A stretch of 64,000 nucleotides of DNA from Pseudomonas putida W15Oct28 (GCF_000708715.2 NZ_JENB01000005.1:62001-126000), one strand, 5' to 3'; shown: positions 48,710 through 57,739, counted from the stretch's first letter. A program made the numbers and translations. Notes: generated by a model from the letters alone, not told the origin.

Positions 48710-49840
48710 ATGGCAGTCAAGGTCCTGGTGGTGGATGATTCCGGTTTCTTCCGCCGCCGTGTCTCGGAAATCCTCTCGGCGGATCCGACGATCCAGGTAG
48801 TAGGTACCGCGACCAATGGCAAGGAAGCAATCGACCAGGCGCTGGCGCTCAAGCCCGATGTCATCACCATGGACTACGAAATGCCCATGATGGACGGCAT
48901 CACCGCGGTGCGGCACATCATGCAGCGCTGCCCGACGCCGGTACTGATGTTCTCCTCGCTGACCCACGAAGGCGCTCGCGTCACCCTCGACGCGCTGGAT
49001 GCTGGCGCGGTGGATTACCTGCCGAAAAACTTCGAGGACATCTCGCGCAACCCCGACAAGGTCAAACAGATGCTGTGCGAGAAGGTGCATACCATTTCGC
49101 GCAGCAACCGCCGCCTCGGCAGCTATGCCAGGCCGGCACCGGCCGCCGCGCCTGTGCCCGCCAGCAGCCCGGCGCCTGCCAGCAGCTTCGCCAGCCCGGC
49201 GCCGGTTCGCGCTGCAGCGGCTCCCCGTGCAGCGGCCCCGGCTCCGGCGGCGTCGCACTCGCCAGCCCCCAAGCGTAAGCCCTACAAGCTGGTGGCCATC
49301 GGCACCTCCACCGGCGGCCCAGTGGCCCTGCAGCGGGTATTGACCCAGCTGCCGGCCAATTTCCCGGCGCCGATCGTGCTGATCCAGCACATGCCGGCGG
49401 CGTTCACCAAGGCCTTTGCCGAACGCCTGGACAAGCTGTGCCGCATCAACGTGAAGGAAGCCGAGGACGGTGACATGCTGCGCCCAGGCCTGGCCCTGCT
49501 GGCCCCCGGCGGCAAGCAGATGATGATCGACGGCCGTGGCACGGTGAAGATCCTGCCCGGTGACGAGCGCCTGAACTACAAACCGTGCGTGGACATCACC
49601 TTCGGCTCGGCAGCCAAGTCGTACGGTGACAAGGTGCTGTCGGTGGTGCTCACCGGCATGGGCGCCGACGGCCGCGAAGGTGCGCGCCTGCTCAAGCAGG
49701 GCGGCAGCACCGTGTGGGCCCAGGATGAAGCCAGCTGCGTGATCTATGGCATGCCCATGGCCATCGTCAAGGCCAACCTGGCGGACGCGGTGTACAGCCT
49801 GGACGAAATCGGCAAGCACCTGGTGGAGGCCTGCGTCTGA
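48710..49840 (+). CDS. cheB: Chemoreceptor glutamate methylesterase CheB
   Basis: This 376-aa protein has a receiver domain (phospho-Asp55 in [12 protein letters not shown]) and an Ala/Pro-rich linker (about residues 140-185). The methylesterase domain has catalytic Ser in IGTSTGGP, His in IQHMPAAFT and Asp in TGMGADG. It removes methyl groups added by CheR, encoded at the window start. The ATG at 48710 has GGAG 5 nt upstream. The upstream in-frame GTG is part of that site. Confidence 0.96.
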   Translation: MAVKVLVVDDSGFFRRRVSEILSADPTIQVVGTATNGKEAIDQALALKPDVITMDYEMPMMDGITAVRHIMQRCPTPVLMFSSLTHEGARVTLDALDAGAVDYLPKNFEDISRNPDKVKQMLCEKVHTISRSNRRLGSYARPAPAAAPVPASSPAPASSFASPAPVRAAAAPRAAAPAPAASHSPAPKRKPYKLVAIGTSTGGPVALQRVLTQLPANFPAPIVLIQHMPAAFTKAFAERLDKLCRINVKEAEDGDMLRPGLALLAPGGKQMMIDGRGTVKILPGDERLNYKPCVDITFGSAAKSYGDKVLSVVLTGMGADGREGARLLKQGGSTVWAQDEASCVIYGMPMAIVKANLADAVYSLDEIGKHLVEACV

Positions 49841-50580
49841 TGGACGTCCTCAGCCTGATCGGCCTCATTCTCGCCTTTGTCGCCATCGTCGGTGGCAACT
49901 TCCTTGAAGGCGGCCATGTCGGCGCCCTGGTCAACGGCCCGGCGGCGCTGATCGTGCTGGGTGGCACCTTGGCGGCAGCTTTGCTGCAGTCGCCGCTGTC
50001 CTCCTTCAAGCGCGCCTTGCAGATCTTGCGCTGGATTCTGTTCCCGCCTCGGGTCGACCTGGCGGGTGGCATCGACCGTGTGGTGAACTGGAGCCTGACC
50101 GCGCGCAAGGAAGGCCTGCTGGGCCTGGAAGGGGTGGCCGATGCCGAGCCCGACCCGTATGCGCGCAAGGGCCTGCAACTGCTGGTGGACGGTGCCGAAC
50201 CAGAAGCCATCCGCAGCATCCTTGAAGTCGACTTCCTGACCCAGGAAAGCCGTGACATCCAGGCTGCCAAGGTATTCGAGAGCATGGGCGGTTATGCGCC
50301 GACCATCGGCATCATTGGTGCGGTGATGGGCCTGATCCACGTGATGGGCAACCTGGCCGACCCCTCGCAGCTGGGCAACGGCATTGCCGTGGCCTTCGTC
50401 GCCACCATCTACGGCGTGGCCAGCGCCAACCTGATCCTGCTGCCGGTCGCCAACAAGCTCAAGGCCAACGTCATGCGCCAGTCGCGCTACCGCGAGATGC
50501 TGCTTGAAGGCTTGTTGTCGATTGCCGAGGGTGAAAACCCGCGCTCGATCGAGTTGAAGCTGCAAGGCTTCATGGAGTAA
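49840..50580 (+). CDS. motC: Flagellar motor stator subunit MotC (MotA family)
   Basis: This 246-aa proton-channel stator subunit has four membrane helices and the typical FLEGGHVGALVNGPAALIVLGGTLAAALLQ start. The TIGIIGAVMGLIHVMGNLADPSQLGNGIAVAFVATIYGVASANLILLPVANKLK region is characteristic. It is the MotC-type paralogue carried in the flagellar locus of pseudomonads; a separate motAB set usually lies elsewhere. It starts inside the cheB stop (TGATG). Confidence 0.93.
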   Translation: MDVLSLIGLILAFVAIVGGNFLEGGHVGALVNGPAALIVLGGTLAAALLQSPLSSFKRALQILRWILFPPRVDLAGGIDRVVNWSLTARKEGLLGLEGVADAEPDPYARKGLQLLVDGAEPEAIRSILEVDFLTQESRDIQAAKVFESMGGYAPTIGIIGAVMGLIHVMGNLADPSQLGNGIAVAFVATIYGVASANLILLPVANKLKANVMRQSRYREMLLEGLLSIAEGENPRSIELKLQGFME

Positions 50581-50583
50581 CCC

Positions 50584-51441
50584 ATGCGTCGCCGTCGTCA
50601 TACCGAGGAACACGAAAACCACGAACGCTGGCTGGTGTCGTACGCCGACTTCATCACCTTGCTGTTCGCCTTTTTTGTGGTGATGTACTCGATTTCCTCG
50701 ATCAACGAGGGCAAGTACAAGGTCATTTCCCAGGCCTTGCTCGGGGTGTTCAACGACCCTGAGCGCAGCATGAAACCGATTCCTATCGGCGATGAGCAGC
50801 CGTTGAGCGTGCGCCCGGCAGAGCCGCTGGTGAAGGACAGCGAACAGACTGAAGCAGGCTTGGCAGCGACCAATGTCGACCCGCTGAAAACCATCAGCGA
50901 CGACGTGCGCGATGCCTTTGGCGACCTGATCAACAGCAACCAGATGACCGTGCGCGGCAACGAGTTGTGGATCGAGATCGAGCTGAGTTCGTCGCTGCTG
51001 TTCGGCAGTGGCGATGCCATGCCCAGCGACAAGGCGTTTGCCATCATCGACAAGGTAGCCAACATCCTCAAGCCGTTCGCCAACCCGGTGCATGTCGAAG
51101 GTTTTACCGACAACCTGCCGATCCGCACTGCACAGTACCCGACCAACTGGGAACTGTCGTCGGCACGGGCGGCCAGCATCGTACGCCTGCTGGTCATGGA
51201 AGGGGTCAACCCGGCGCGCATGGCCTCGGTGGGTTATGGCGAATACCAGCCGGTGGCCGGCAATGACACGGCAGAAGGCCGCGCGCGTAACCGCAGGGTG
51301 GTGCTGGTGATTTCGCGCAACCTCGAAGTGCGCCGCAGCCTGACCGGTTCGGGCAGTGCCCATGCCACGCCGGATGCCGCGTTGCGCCGGGCTGGCACAC
51401 AAAGTGCACCTGCAACGCCAGCAACGGTGGCGGGGCAGTGA
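50584..51441 (+). CDS. motD: Flagellar motor stator subunit MotD (MotB family)
   Basis: This 285-aa protein has one N-terminal membrane helix with the proton-binding aspartate (LVSYADFITLLFAFFVVMYSISS). It ends with an OmpA-type peptidoglycan-binding domain (VEGFTDNLPIRTAQYPTNWELSSARAASIVRLLV, MASVGYGEYQPVAGNDTAEGRARNRRVVLVI). A roughly 35-residue Ala/Thr/Gly-rich tail follows the domain. It starts 3 nt after motC. Confidence 0.94.
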   Translation: MRRRRHTEEHENHERWLVSYADFITLLFAFFVVMYSISSINEGKYKVISQALLGVFNDPERSMKPIPIGDEQPLSVRPAEPLVKDSEQTEAGLAATNVDPLKTISDDVRDAFGDLINSNQMTVRGNELWIEIELSSSLLFGSGDAMPSDKAFAIIDKVANILKPFANPVHVEGFTDNLPIRTAQYPTNWELSSARAASIVRLLVMEGVNPARMASVGYGEYQPVAGNDTAEGRARNRRVVLVISRNLEVRRSLTGSGSAHATPDAALRRAGTQSAPATPATVAGQ

Positions 51442-51486
51442 TCCGTCAATTCCCCGTCGCTGCATTGTATTGGAAGTGACTCCGTC

Positions 51487-51592
51487 CCCTGTGGGAGCGG
51501 GCATGCCCGCGAAGCAGGCGACGCGGTGAATGGCACCGGCTGCGGCGGTGTTCGCGGCGGTTCGACGCTTCGATGTGCCCGCTCCCACAGGG
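51487..51592. repeat. REP pair (BIME), imperfect
   Basis: The left unit is a standard GCTCCCACAGG-type REP in inverse orientation. The right unit is interrupted: GTTCGCG is followed by about 20 extra bases (GGCGGTTCGACGCTTCGATG) before GCCCGCTCCCACAGG. It separates motD from the parA-like gene. Confidence 0.75.
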
Positions 51593-51659
51593 ATCGTGCC
51601 GGCGCTTGGATAGTTGTTTCTACAGTGTCCCTGCCAAATCAATAGATAGAGTTTGCTTG

Positions 51660-52448
51660 ATGAGAGTCTGGGCAGTAGCCAATCAAAAAGGTGGCGTCGG
51701 CAAAACCACCACAACCATCGCCCTGGCTGGCCTGCTGGCTGAGGCAGGCAAGCGCGTGGTCGTCGTCGACCTCGATCCGCACGGCTCGATGACCAGCTAT
51801 TTCGGGCACAACCCCGATGCGCTGGAGCACAGCTGCTACGACCTGTTCCTGCACAAGGGCGCAGTGCCAGACGGCCTGCCCGGGCAGTTGCTGCTGCCCA
51901 CCAGCGACCAGCGCATTTCGCTGTTGCCGTCGAGCACTGCACTGGCCGTGCTGGAGCGCCAGTCGCCGGGGCAGAATGGCCTGGGCCTGGTGATCGCCAA
52001 GAGTCTGGCGCAGCTGTGGCAGGATTTCGACTATGCCGTGATCGACAGCCCGCCCTTGCTGGGTGTGCTGATGGTCAACGCGCTGGCCGCCAGCCAGCAA
52101 CTCGTGATCCCGGTGCAGACTGAATTTTTGGCGGTGAAGGGCCTGGAACGCATGGTCGGCACCCTGGCCATGATCAACCGTTCGCGCAAGCAGGCGCTGC
52201 CGTACCAGATCGTGCCAACCCTGTTCGACCGCCGCACCCAGGCCTCCCTGGGCACACTCAAGCTGCTGCGTGATACCTACGGCCAACAGGTGTGGCAGGG
52301 CTACATTCCGGTGGATACGCGCCTGCGCGATGCCAGCCGCAAAGGCGTCACGCCCTCGCAGTTCGACAGCAAGAGCCGCGGGCTGATTGCCTACCGGGCG
52401 TTGCTCAAACACATGCTGACGTACAAGACTGCAGTGCAGGTGGCCTGA
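51660..52448 (+). CDS. ParA-family ATPase, ParC-like chemotaxis array positioning protein
   Basis: This 262-aa ATPase has Walker A NQKGGVGKTTTTIALAGLLA, switch DLDPHGSMTSYF and Walker B AVIDSPPLLG. It is related to chromosome partition ParA but has no parB beside it. Instead it sits with a CheW-like ParP gene and cheW. In vibrios and pseudomonads, such ParC proteins place chemotaxis arrays at the pole. The ATG at 51660 gives the family start MRVWAVANQKGG; the open frame further upstream lies in the REP. The stop overlaps the next start. Confidence 0.88.
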   Translation: MRVWAVANQKGGVGKTTTTIALAGLLAEAGKRVVVVDLDPHGSMTSYFGHNPDALEHSCYDLFLHKGAVPDGLPGQLLLPTSDQRISLLPSSTALAVLERQSPGQNGLGLVIAKSLAQLWQDFDYAVIDSPPLLGVLMVNALAASQQLVIPVQTEFLAVKGLERMVGTLAMINRSRKQALPYQIVPTLFDRRTQASLGTLKLLRDTYGQQVWQGYIPVDTRLRDASRKGVTPSQFDSKSRGLIAYRALLKHMLTYKTAVQVA

Positions 52449-53341
52449 TGACCCAGACCCGACAAACCAGCACCCGGCCGCAGATGGCCCTGCAGTCGTA
52501 CCTCGATGGCCTGCTGCAGGAGGCCACCGAAGCCGAAGACCTGTTTGAGCCGCCAGTCGCGCCGGACGCGTTCGCCGAGGCAGTGCGCGAGGAGCAGGCG
52601 CGTGATGCCCTCAAACCGGCCCGGCCGGTGCCAGCCGAAGCCCCCGCCAGCCTTGCCCCACGGCCGTTCGCCGAACCCAAACTGGCGGTGCTGCCCAGCG
52701 TCATGCCGGTAGAAGCGCCAGTGGTGACGGTGGTCGAGCAGGAGGTGATCGCCGAGGCTGCCATCCCGGTGCTGGTCGAAGAACAAACCGTGGAACCCGC
52801 AGTGCCGCTGGTCGATGTGCACCTGCCGGCGCCCAACCTGCCGGTGCCCCCGACCACCGTCGACGGTCGCCCGGCGTGGGCGGCCGAGCCGTTCGAATGC
52901 CTGCTGTTCGACGTCGCCGGCCTGACCCTGGCGGTGCCGCTGGTGTGCCTGGGCTCGATCTACAACCTGGCCGGCCAGGAGCTGACACCGCTGTTCGGCC
53001 AGCCTGAGTGGTTCCTGGGTATCTTGACCTGCCAGGCCGGCAACCTGAAGGTGCTGGACACTGCGCGTTGGGTAATGCCCGACCGCTACCGCGACGATTT
53101 TCGTCAAGGCCTGAATTACGTGATTTCCGTGCAGGGCTACGAATGGGGGCTGGCCGTGCACCAGGTCAGCCGCTCGTTGCGCCTGGACCCGTCCGAGATC
53201 AAGTGGCGTAGCCAGCGAGGCCAGCGCCCATGGCTGGCCGGCACGGTGATTGAACACATGTGTGCACTGCTCGACGTCGCCGCACTGGCCGAGCTGATCG
53301 CCAGCGGCGCGGTAAAGCAGCTGCACGCCAAACAGAAATGA
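52448..53341 (+). CDS. CheW-domain protein, ParP-like
   Basis: This 297-aa protein has a long Pro/Ala/Glu-rich N-terminal region (about residues 1-140) and a C-terminal CheW-like domain (FECLLFDVAGLTLAVPLVCLGSIYN, WFLGILTCQAGNLKVLDTARWVMP). This is the arrangement of ParP, which binds ParC through its N-terminal part and CheA through its array-integration domain. It starts within the stop of the ParC-like gene and precedes cheW, forming a ParC-ParP-CheW unit. The function is inferred from family and position. Confidence 0.85.
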   Translation: MTQTRQTSTRPQMALQSYLDGLLQEATEAEDLFEPPVAPDAFAEAVREEQARDALKPARPVPAEAPASLAPRPFAEPKLAVLPSVMPVEAPVVTVVEQEVIAEAAIPVLVEEQTVEPAVPLVDVHLPAPNLPVPPTTVDGRPAWAAEPFECLLFDVAGLTLAVPLVCLGSIYNLAGQELTPLFGQPEWFLGILTCQAGNLKVLDTARWVMPDRYRDDFRQGLNYVISVQGYEWGLAVHQVSRSLRLDPSEIKWRSQRGQRPWLAGTVIEHMCALLDVAALAELIASGAVKQLHAKQK

Positions 53342-53384
53342 CACAGAACACAACCGCCAAACAGCGGATTTTGAGGGTAGGGGA

Positions 53385-53864
53385 ATGAAAAAGTCGTCTG
53401 CACAAGGTTCCGAAGATCCGATCCTGCAGTGGGTTACCTTCCGTCTGGACAACGAGTCCTACGGCATCAACGTGATGCAGGTACAGGAAGTGCTGCGCTA
53501 CACCGAGATCGCCCCGGTGCCGGGTGCGCCAAGCTACGTGTTGGGCATCATCAACCTGCGCGGCAATGTGGTGACCGTGATCGACACCCGTCAGCGTTTT
53601 GGCCTGATGCCGACCGAAGTCACCGACAACACCCGTATCGTCATCATCGAAGCCGACAAGCAAGTGGTAGGCATTCTGGTCGACAGCGTGGCCGAAGTGG
53701 TTTACCTGCGCCAGTCCGAAATCGAAACCGCACCGAACGTGGGTAACGAAGAGTCCGCCAAGTTCATCCAGGGCGTATGCAACAAGAATGGCGAACTGCT
53801 GATCCTGGTCGAGCTGGACAAGATGATGACCGAGGAAGAGTGGTCCGAGCTGGAGAATATCTGA
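53385..53864 (+). CDS. cheW: Chemotaxis coupling protein CheW
   Basis: This 159-aa scaffold protein links CheA to chemoreceptors. The whole protein is one CheW domain: VTFRLDNESYGINVMQVQEVLRYTEIAPVPGAPSYVLGIINLRGNVVTVIDTRQRFGL and LVDSVAEVVYLRQSEIE. It lies 43 nt after the parP-like gene, and its stop is 1 nt before the next start. Confidence 0.96.
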   Translation: MKKSSAQGSEDPILQWVTFRLDNESYGINVMQVQEVLRYTEIAPVPGAPSYVLGIINLRGNVVTVIDTRQRFGLMPTEVTDNTRIVIIEADKQVVGILVDSVAEVVYLRQSEIETAPNVGNEESAKFIQGVCNKNGELLILVELDKMMTEEEWSELENI

Positions 53865-53865
53865 G

Positions 53866-54261
53866 TTGATCCTACAGGTTGCTGTCATCTTCCTGGCGCT
53901 GGTCTGGGCGCTGAGCCTGTGGTTTTTCCTCAACTACAGCAAGCGCCAGCGCGAGCTGGCTGCGCAGCAGGCTGAGGGCGATGCGCTGCGTGACCAGCGC
54001 ATCAAGGACCTGGCCAAGCGCCTGGACGACTACCAGAACGGTACCGTGCGCATGGGCGAGGCGCTGCACGAACTGAGCGTGACGATGGCCCCGCTGCCCG
54101 ACAGGCTCCAGCAGCTGGAGCAGCGCGACCCCAACAACGTCACCTTCTCCCAGGCGGCCAAGCTGGTCGGCATGGGCGCCAGCGTGGCCGAGTTGACTGA
54201 AAGCTGTGGCCTGACCCAGGCCGAGGCGGAGCTGATGAGCAAGCTGCACCGCAGTGGGTAA
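53866..54261 (+). CDS. DUF2802-like membrane-anchored coiled-coil protein
   Basis: This 131-aa protein has one N-terminal membrane helix (LQVAVIFLALVWALSLWFFLNY), a charged coiled coil (about residues 25-85) and a C-terminal DUF2802-type segment (VTFSQAAKLVGMGASVAELTESCGLTQAEAELMSKLH) that resembles a helix-turn-helix. It follows cheW in many pseudomonads; its role is unknown. The start is TTG at 53866, which makes the start choice slightly uncertain. Its stop is only 19 nt from the stop of a convergent toxin-like gene. Confidence 0.85.
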   Translation: MILQVAVIFLALVWALSLWFFLNYSKRQRELAAQQAEGDALRDQRIKDLAKRLDDYQNGTVRMGEALHELSVTMAPLPDRLQQLEQRDPNNVTFSQAAKLVGMGASVAELTESCGLTQAEAELMSKLHRSG

Positions 54262-54280
54262 CCTGGTTTACAAGCCTGCC

Positions 54281-57085
54281 TCAGGGCCTGGCCCACGAGC
54301 CATATGAGCCCACGCGGGCAACCCGGTTCAATGGCAGCAATTGCCGTTGCGCCGCCTGTATCGCCGGCAGGTCCACGAACTGATAGGCGTTGACCCGTGG
54401 CATGGCATACAGGTTGGTTACCTGGCGCATTACCCTTAGCACGGGCAAACGCTGATCGACCAGGTCGCTGAGCAGTTGCGGCCCGGTGAGGCGGCTGAGC
54501 GTGGTGGCGTAGCGGTAGAACCCCGCCCGATCGGTTTCACGCGAGGGCTTGCTGTCATAGAAGCCGGGTTCGCCAAGGTAGCGGGCGTGCATTTCTTCAA
54601 GGATGGCCCGCAGGGTGGGGTTACCCGGGTGACTGCCGATCATGCTGTTGTTGTACAGGCAGCGCATGTCCATGGTCTCGTTGGCCATGGGCGGGAACAG
54701 CAGCAGGCCGTCATCGGTGGTGCTCAGGTCAACGTCCCCCAACGCCTCTGCGGGCTCGCCCTGCGCTGCACCTTCAGGAGCGGCGGGGTGCTCGCCAGCG
54801 GCCAGCAGGCTATCGTCGATGTCCATGTACAGACCACCCTCGGCATCCAGCAACGCGTAGCGCAGGATATCCGACGCCGAAGCGTAGTTACGGGCCACCC
54901 CGCCATTGCCATCAATCGCGGCTGCATACTGCGTGTAGTTGTCGCCGGCCTTGAAGCGGGCATAGAAGGGCTGCTGCTCCAGCGGCAGCACACGCACTTG
55001 GGGGGCGCGTTCGGCCAGCAGACGCAGGTTTTCCTGGTAGGCCGTTGGCGTACTGGTGGAGAGGTAGAGGCGCAGCGTGTAGTCGCTGCCGCGAATGTGT
55101 TCGGCGTTGCGCGCGAGGTTGGCCAGCAAGGTGTCGTCGATTACTCGGTCGCCGACCCAGATGCTCAGTATCTGCCTGGGGATGGGGCGCAGCGTGGCGG
55201 CCGCAGGCAAGGGTAACTGCACGGGCAGCTGCAGGTCGATACCCAGCGCCCGCAGGGTGTTCGTGCGCATATCGTTGCTCACCGGGCGGCTGCCAACGGT
55301 CACCGGCACCAGATCGCGCGAGCCGGGGGCCGCCTGGAAATACGTCGGGTCGACTTCATTGAGGTCGCTTGCGCGCATGAACGCGTCCGCTTCAACGTCG
55401 TAGACCACATCGTCGAAATAGCCGCCGATCGACGCGCTCAGCGTGTCGGCCATGCCGTCGTAGCTGGGGGTTCTGAGGACTGCGCCGGCGACCAGCGAAT
55501 CTGCGCCGGGCAAGGCTGCCGCAGGCACCGGAAGGTGAAAGTATTGCTCCACCTCTGCAGCCGCCGCCAAGGGCAGCTTTGGCGGGTCTAGTGGGCTCAA
55601 GGGGTAGCCAACTTGCTCGTTGATCCGGCTGGGTACGACGAAACCGTCATATTTGAAGCGGAACAGCGCGGGTGCCCGGGTTACCCCGGCGTGGATCAGC
55701 GGTGCGGCGTTGAGCAGGCCGAACACCGCGGTGCCCACACCTTCGGCCTTGGCCTGGGCATGCTTTGCATTGATGGCCTGATCCAGGCCCAGCCCGAACT
55801 GCGCGGCGCCAGCGGCGGCAAACAATGGCGCGAGCTCGGGTACCGCCAGCGCCAGCGGCGCCAGCAGGTTGATCGAGGCGTTCAGGTAACCACGCCACTT
55901 CGCTTTGGTCACTTCGCTGTCGCCAGTGACGATGAAGTCGGCATCGCGGTAGCTGCGCTGTTTGTGGCGCCTGGCCAAGGCCTGGAACAGCTCTTCACTG
56001 AGCGGCGGGCTGTAGGTACCAGGCTTGTAGTTGATGTAATCGCGGGGCGACCAAATGCCCTCGGTGGTGAAGCCTGGGCGGTTGCTGTCCAGATGGTAGG
56101 GCTGTGGATAGCAGCCCAGGCCGCTCAGGGCCGTGTGCAGGCCGCTGTAGCTCAACCCGTCCTCGCGGTCAGCGAGGGCGAAGTGCGCTTGCACGGCTTC
56201 GCGCTTGCCCGGGTCCTGGCACTGCTTGGCGAGCCAGTCCTGCATCTGTGCTTCATCGCTGAACTCATGCAAGGGCGAGGCATTGCCGGGGATGTACAGC
56301 AGGGTCAGCGCGCTGACGGTGTCATGCAGGCACAGCAGGTCTGTGCTGACGTAACCATAGACATTGAGCAGGCTGGCGCGAATCCGCGGCTTGCGGCTGG
56401 GTTTGCCGTTGGCACGCAGCGCCGGGCCTGGCCGTTCCAGCCCGGCAGCTTGCCAGGCCAGCCTGCGCCCGGCATCGCTGAGGCTGCCTTCGCTTACCTG
56501 TTTGTTGCAGGCGGTGATGAAGCTGATCTTCGCTGCCTTGCGGTAGGTGTCCAGGCCTTCGGCCCAGTAACGGTCCAGGGTGGCTTTGTAATGGTTGTGG
56601 AAATCCAGCTGCCAGATGAACGCCTGGAAGTCTTCGGCAGGCAGTTGCACGTGGGTGCGGGCACTGTAGTCGGCGTTTTCGGTCTGTCGGAACAGGCCGT
56701 TGTACACCGAGTACTCGGCGCCGTAGTGAATAAGGCCCTTGCCATGCAGGGCGCCGACGATGGTCAACGGGCCCTCGGGAAAATGGCCGCCCCAGGGCGC
56801 ACCCAGCGCTGCGCCGATCAGGTTGTTGCTGGACTCACCCTGCCAGTTGGCCAGCACGGCCTGGGTCAGGGTCATCTTTTCTGTGACTACACCCACCCAG
56901 CCGCGGTCCGGGTCGAACTGGTAATGCAGGGTGACTGCGTCGGTGGCGTCCGGGTCCAGCGTCAGGCCGCGCGCGTCGGCCCAGCGGCGGATGGCGTCTG
57001 CGGCAGCCCGGTCCGGGCGCGGGAACGCCGCCAGGCTATCACGCACATACTGCACGCCTTTGTCATTGAGGTAGCGGGTATTCAT
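54281..57085 (-). CDS. Putative TcdA/TcdB-like glycosyltransferase toxin, copy B
   Basis: This 934-aa protein has no signal peptide. The N-terminal two thirds resemble the dermonecrotic-toxin-like region (DUF6543 type) of large Pseudomonas proteins, including LLYIPGNASPLHEF. A hydrophobic stretch at about residues 403-437 (INLLAPLALAVPELAPLFAAAGAA) lies within it. The C-terminal third has the glycosyltransferase signatures ILSIWVG (Trp643), ASASDILR (Asp739, Arg742), GGLYMDIDD (DxD at 755-757), NNSMIGSHPGNPTL and a terminal SW. These match the order in clostridial TcdA/TcdB catalytic domains. It is homologous to copy A along its length. Its ribosome site lies inside a strong hairpin. The target and secretion route are unknown. 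Confidence 0.75.
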   Translation of the reverse strand: MNTRYLNDKGVQYVRDSLAAFPRPDRAAADAIRRWADARGLTLDPDATDAVTLHYQFDPDRGWVGVVTEKMTLTQAVLANWQGESSNNLIGAALGAPWGGHFPEGPLTIVGALHGKGLIHYGAEYSVYNGLFRQTENADYSARTHVQLPAEDFQAFIWQLDFHNHYKATLDRYWAEGLDTYRKAAKISFITACNKQVSEGSLSDAGRRLAWQAAGLERPGPALRANGKPSRKPRIRASLLNVYGYVSTDLLCLHDTVSALTLLYIPGNASPLHEFSDEAQMQDWLAKQCQDPGKREAVQAHFALADREDGLSYSGLHTALSGLGCYPQPYHLDSNRPGFTTEGIWSPRDYINYKPGTYSPPLSEELFQALARRHKQRSYRDADFIVTGDSEVTKAKWRGYLNASINLLAPLALAVPELAPLFAAAGAAQFGLGLDQAINAKHAQAKAEGVGTAVFGLLNAAPLIHAGVTRAPALFRFKYDGFVVPSRINEQVGYPLSPLDPPKLPLAAAAEVEQYFHLPVPAAALPGADSLVAGAVLRTPSYDGMADTLSASIGGYFDDVVYDVEADAFMRASDLNEVDPTYFQAAPGSRDLVPVTVGSRPVSNDMRTNTLRALGIDLQLPVQLPLPAAATLRPIPRQILSIWVGDRVIDDTLLANLARNAEHIRGSDYTLRLYLSTSTPTAYQENLRLLAERAPQVRVLPLEQQPFYARFKAGDNYTQYAAAIDGNGGVARNYASASDILRYALLDAEGGLYMDIDDSLLAAGEHPAAPEGAAQGEPAEALGDVDLSTTDDGLLLFPPMANETMDMRCLYNNSMIGSHPGNPTLRAILEEMHARYLGEPGFYDSKPSRETDRAGFYRYATTLSRLTGPQLLSDLVDQRLPVLRVMRQVTNLYAMPRVNAYQFVDLPAIQAAQRQLLPLNRVARVGSYGSWARP

Positions 57086-57093
57086 GCTGTCTG

Positions 57094-57124
57094 CACCTTT
57101 GTCGGTCGAAGGCCGACAAAGGTG
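57094..57124 (-). promoter_or_regulatory. Hairpin sequestering the ribosome site of toxin-like copy B
   Basis: A perfect 12-bp inverted repeat (CACCTTTGTCGG and complement) with a 7-nt loop lies in the leader. The 3' arm contains AAAGGTG, the only Shine-Dalgarno-like sequence, 8 nt before the ATG. No T-run follows, so a translational role or RNA stability role fits better than termination. Confidence 0.6.
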
Positions 57125-57152
57125 GTCCCAGGGCAGCCACGCAAGGGGCTAA

Positions 57153-57609
57153 CTATGTATCGGGCTGCGGATCAGGCAATGCCCAACTATGTTGCTGACC
57201 CATGTGGGCGATGCGGTCCAGGGGGACCTGGTCGCGAAGTACCTCGCTGAACTGGCGCAGGTTCAACGTGGCGTGCAGGTCGTAGACCGGCGAGACCAGC
57301 AGGTGGCAGATTTCGCGCAGTTGCCTAAGCAACGGCAGCCGCTCGTCGATCACGTCATTGAGCGTGCCGGGGCCTCGACCAGGTTCATCTGCTGGCTGAT
57401 GACCGCATTTTCCCGAAACCGGGTACGGCCCTCTCCCAGGGGGTCGAGCTGATAGTGGAAGGTGAGCACGTCGATCTCCAGCGGCGATTGCGCGATGCCT
57501 TGCGGCTCTAGCCACTTGCGTAGCGTCTGCTCGGCCATCTGGTCGGGGCGGGGGAGTCCTGCAGGGCCTGGCGAACCAGGCCGAGATTATCTGGTGGGAT
57601 GTGGCGCAT
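57153..57609 (-). pseudogene. Remnant of a third toxin-like copy (internal deletion plus frameshifts)
   Basis: The remnant retains AAGGGG, a start at 57609 and an N-terminus like copies A and B (LVRQALQDSP). One missing C in a C-rich run near 57555 then moves it to another frame, where RPDQMAEQTLRKW and EIDVLTFHYQLDP align with residues 20-60 of the intact copies. After MNLVEA it jumps to the last 75 or so codons (GPGTLNDVIDERLP..HSWALPDP), in a different frame. The 457 bp that remain correspond to a gene of about 2.7 kb with its middle deleted. No intact product is expected. Confidence 0.8.
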
Positions 57610-57739
57610 GCGGTGACCCCTTGTGAAGATGGAGGGGCCACAGGGCGCGATAACGGTACTGCCAAAGGTGTTAGATAGTGCTACCGCCTATTGGCCGTAA
57701 GTGCTTGGGCCGATGGCCTGGCACTGCAGGACGCCGACC

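Noticed and set aside
45640..48870. Very long open frame (over 1000 codons) on the minus strand opposite cheZ and cheA
   Set aside because: It is antisense to two clearly recognised genes, its translation has His/Gln/Arg-rich low-complexity character typical of GC-rich shadow frames, and no family is recognisable.
55613..57250. Plus-strand open frame of about 545 codons opposite toxin-like copy B
   Set aside because: The minus-strand frame has coherent glycosyltransferase motifs and a full-length homologue in copy A; the plus-strand frame shows none and runs past the start of the real gene.
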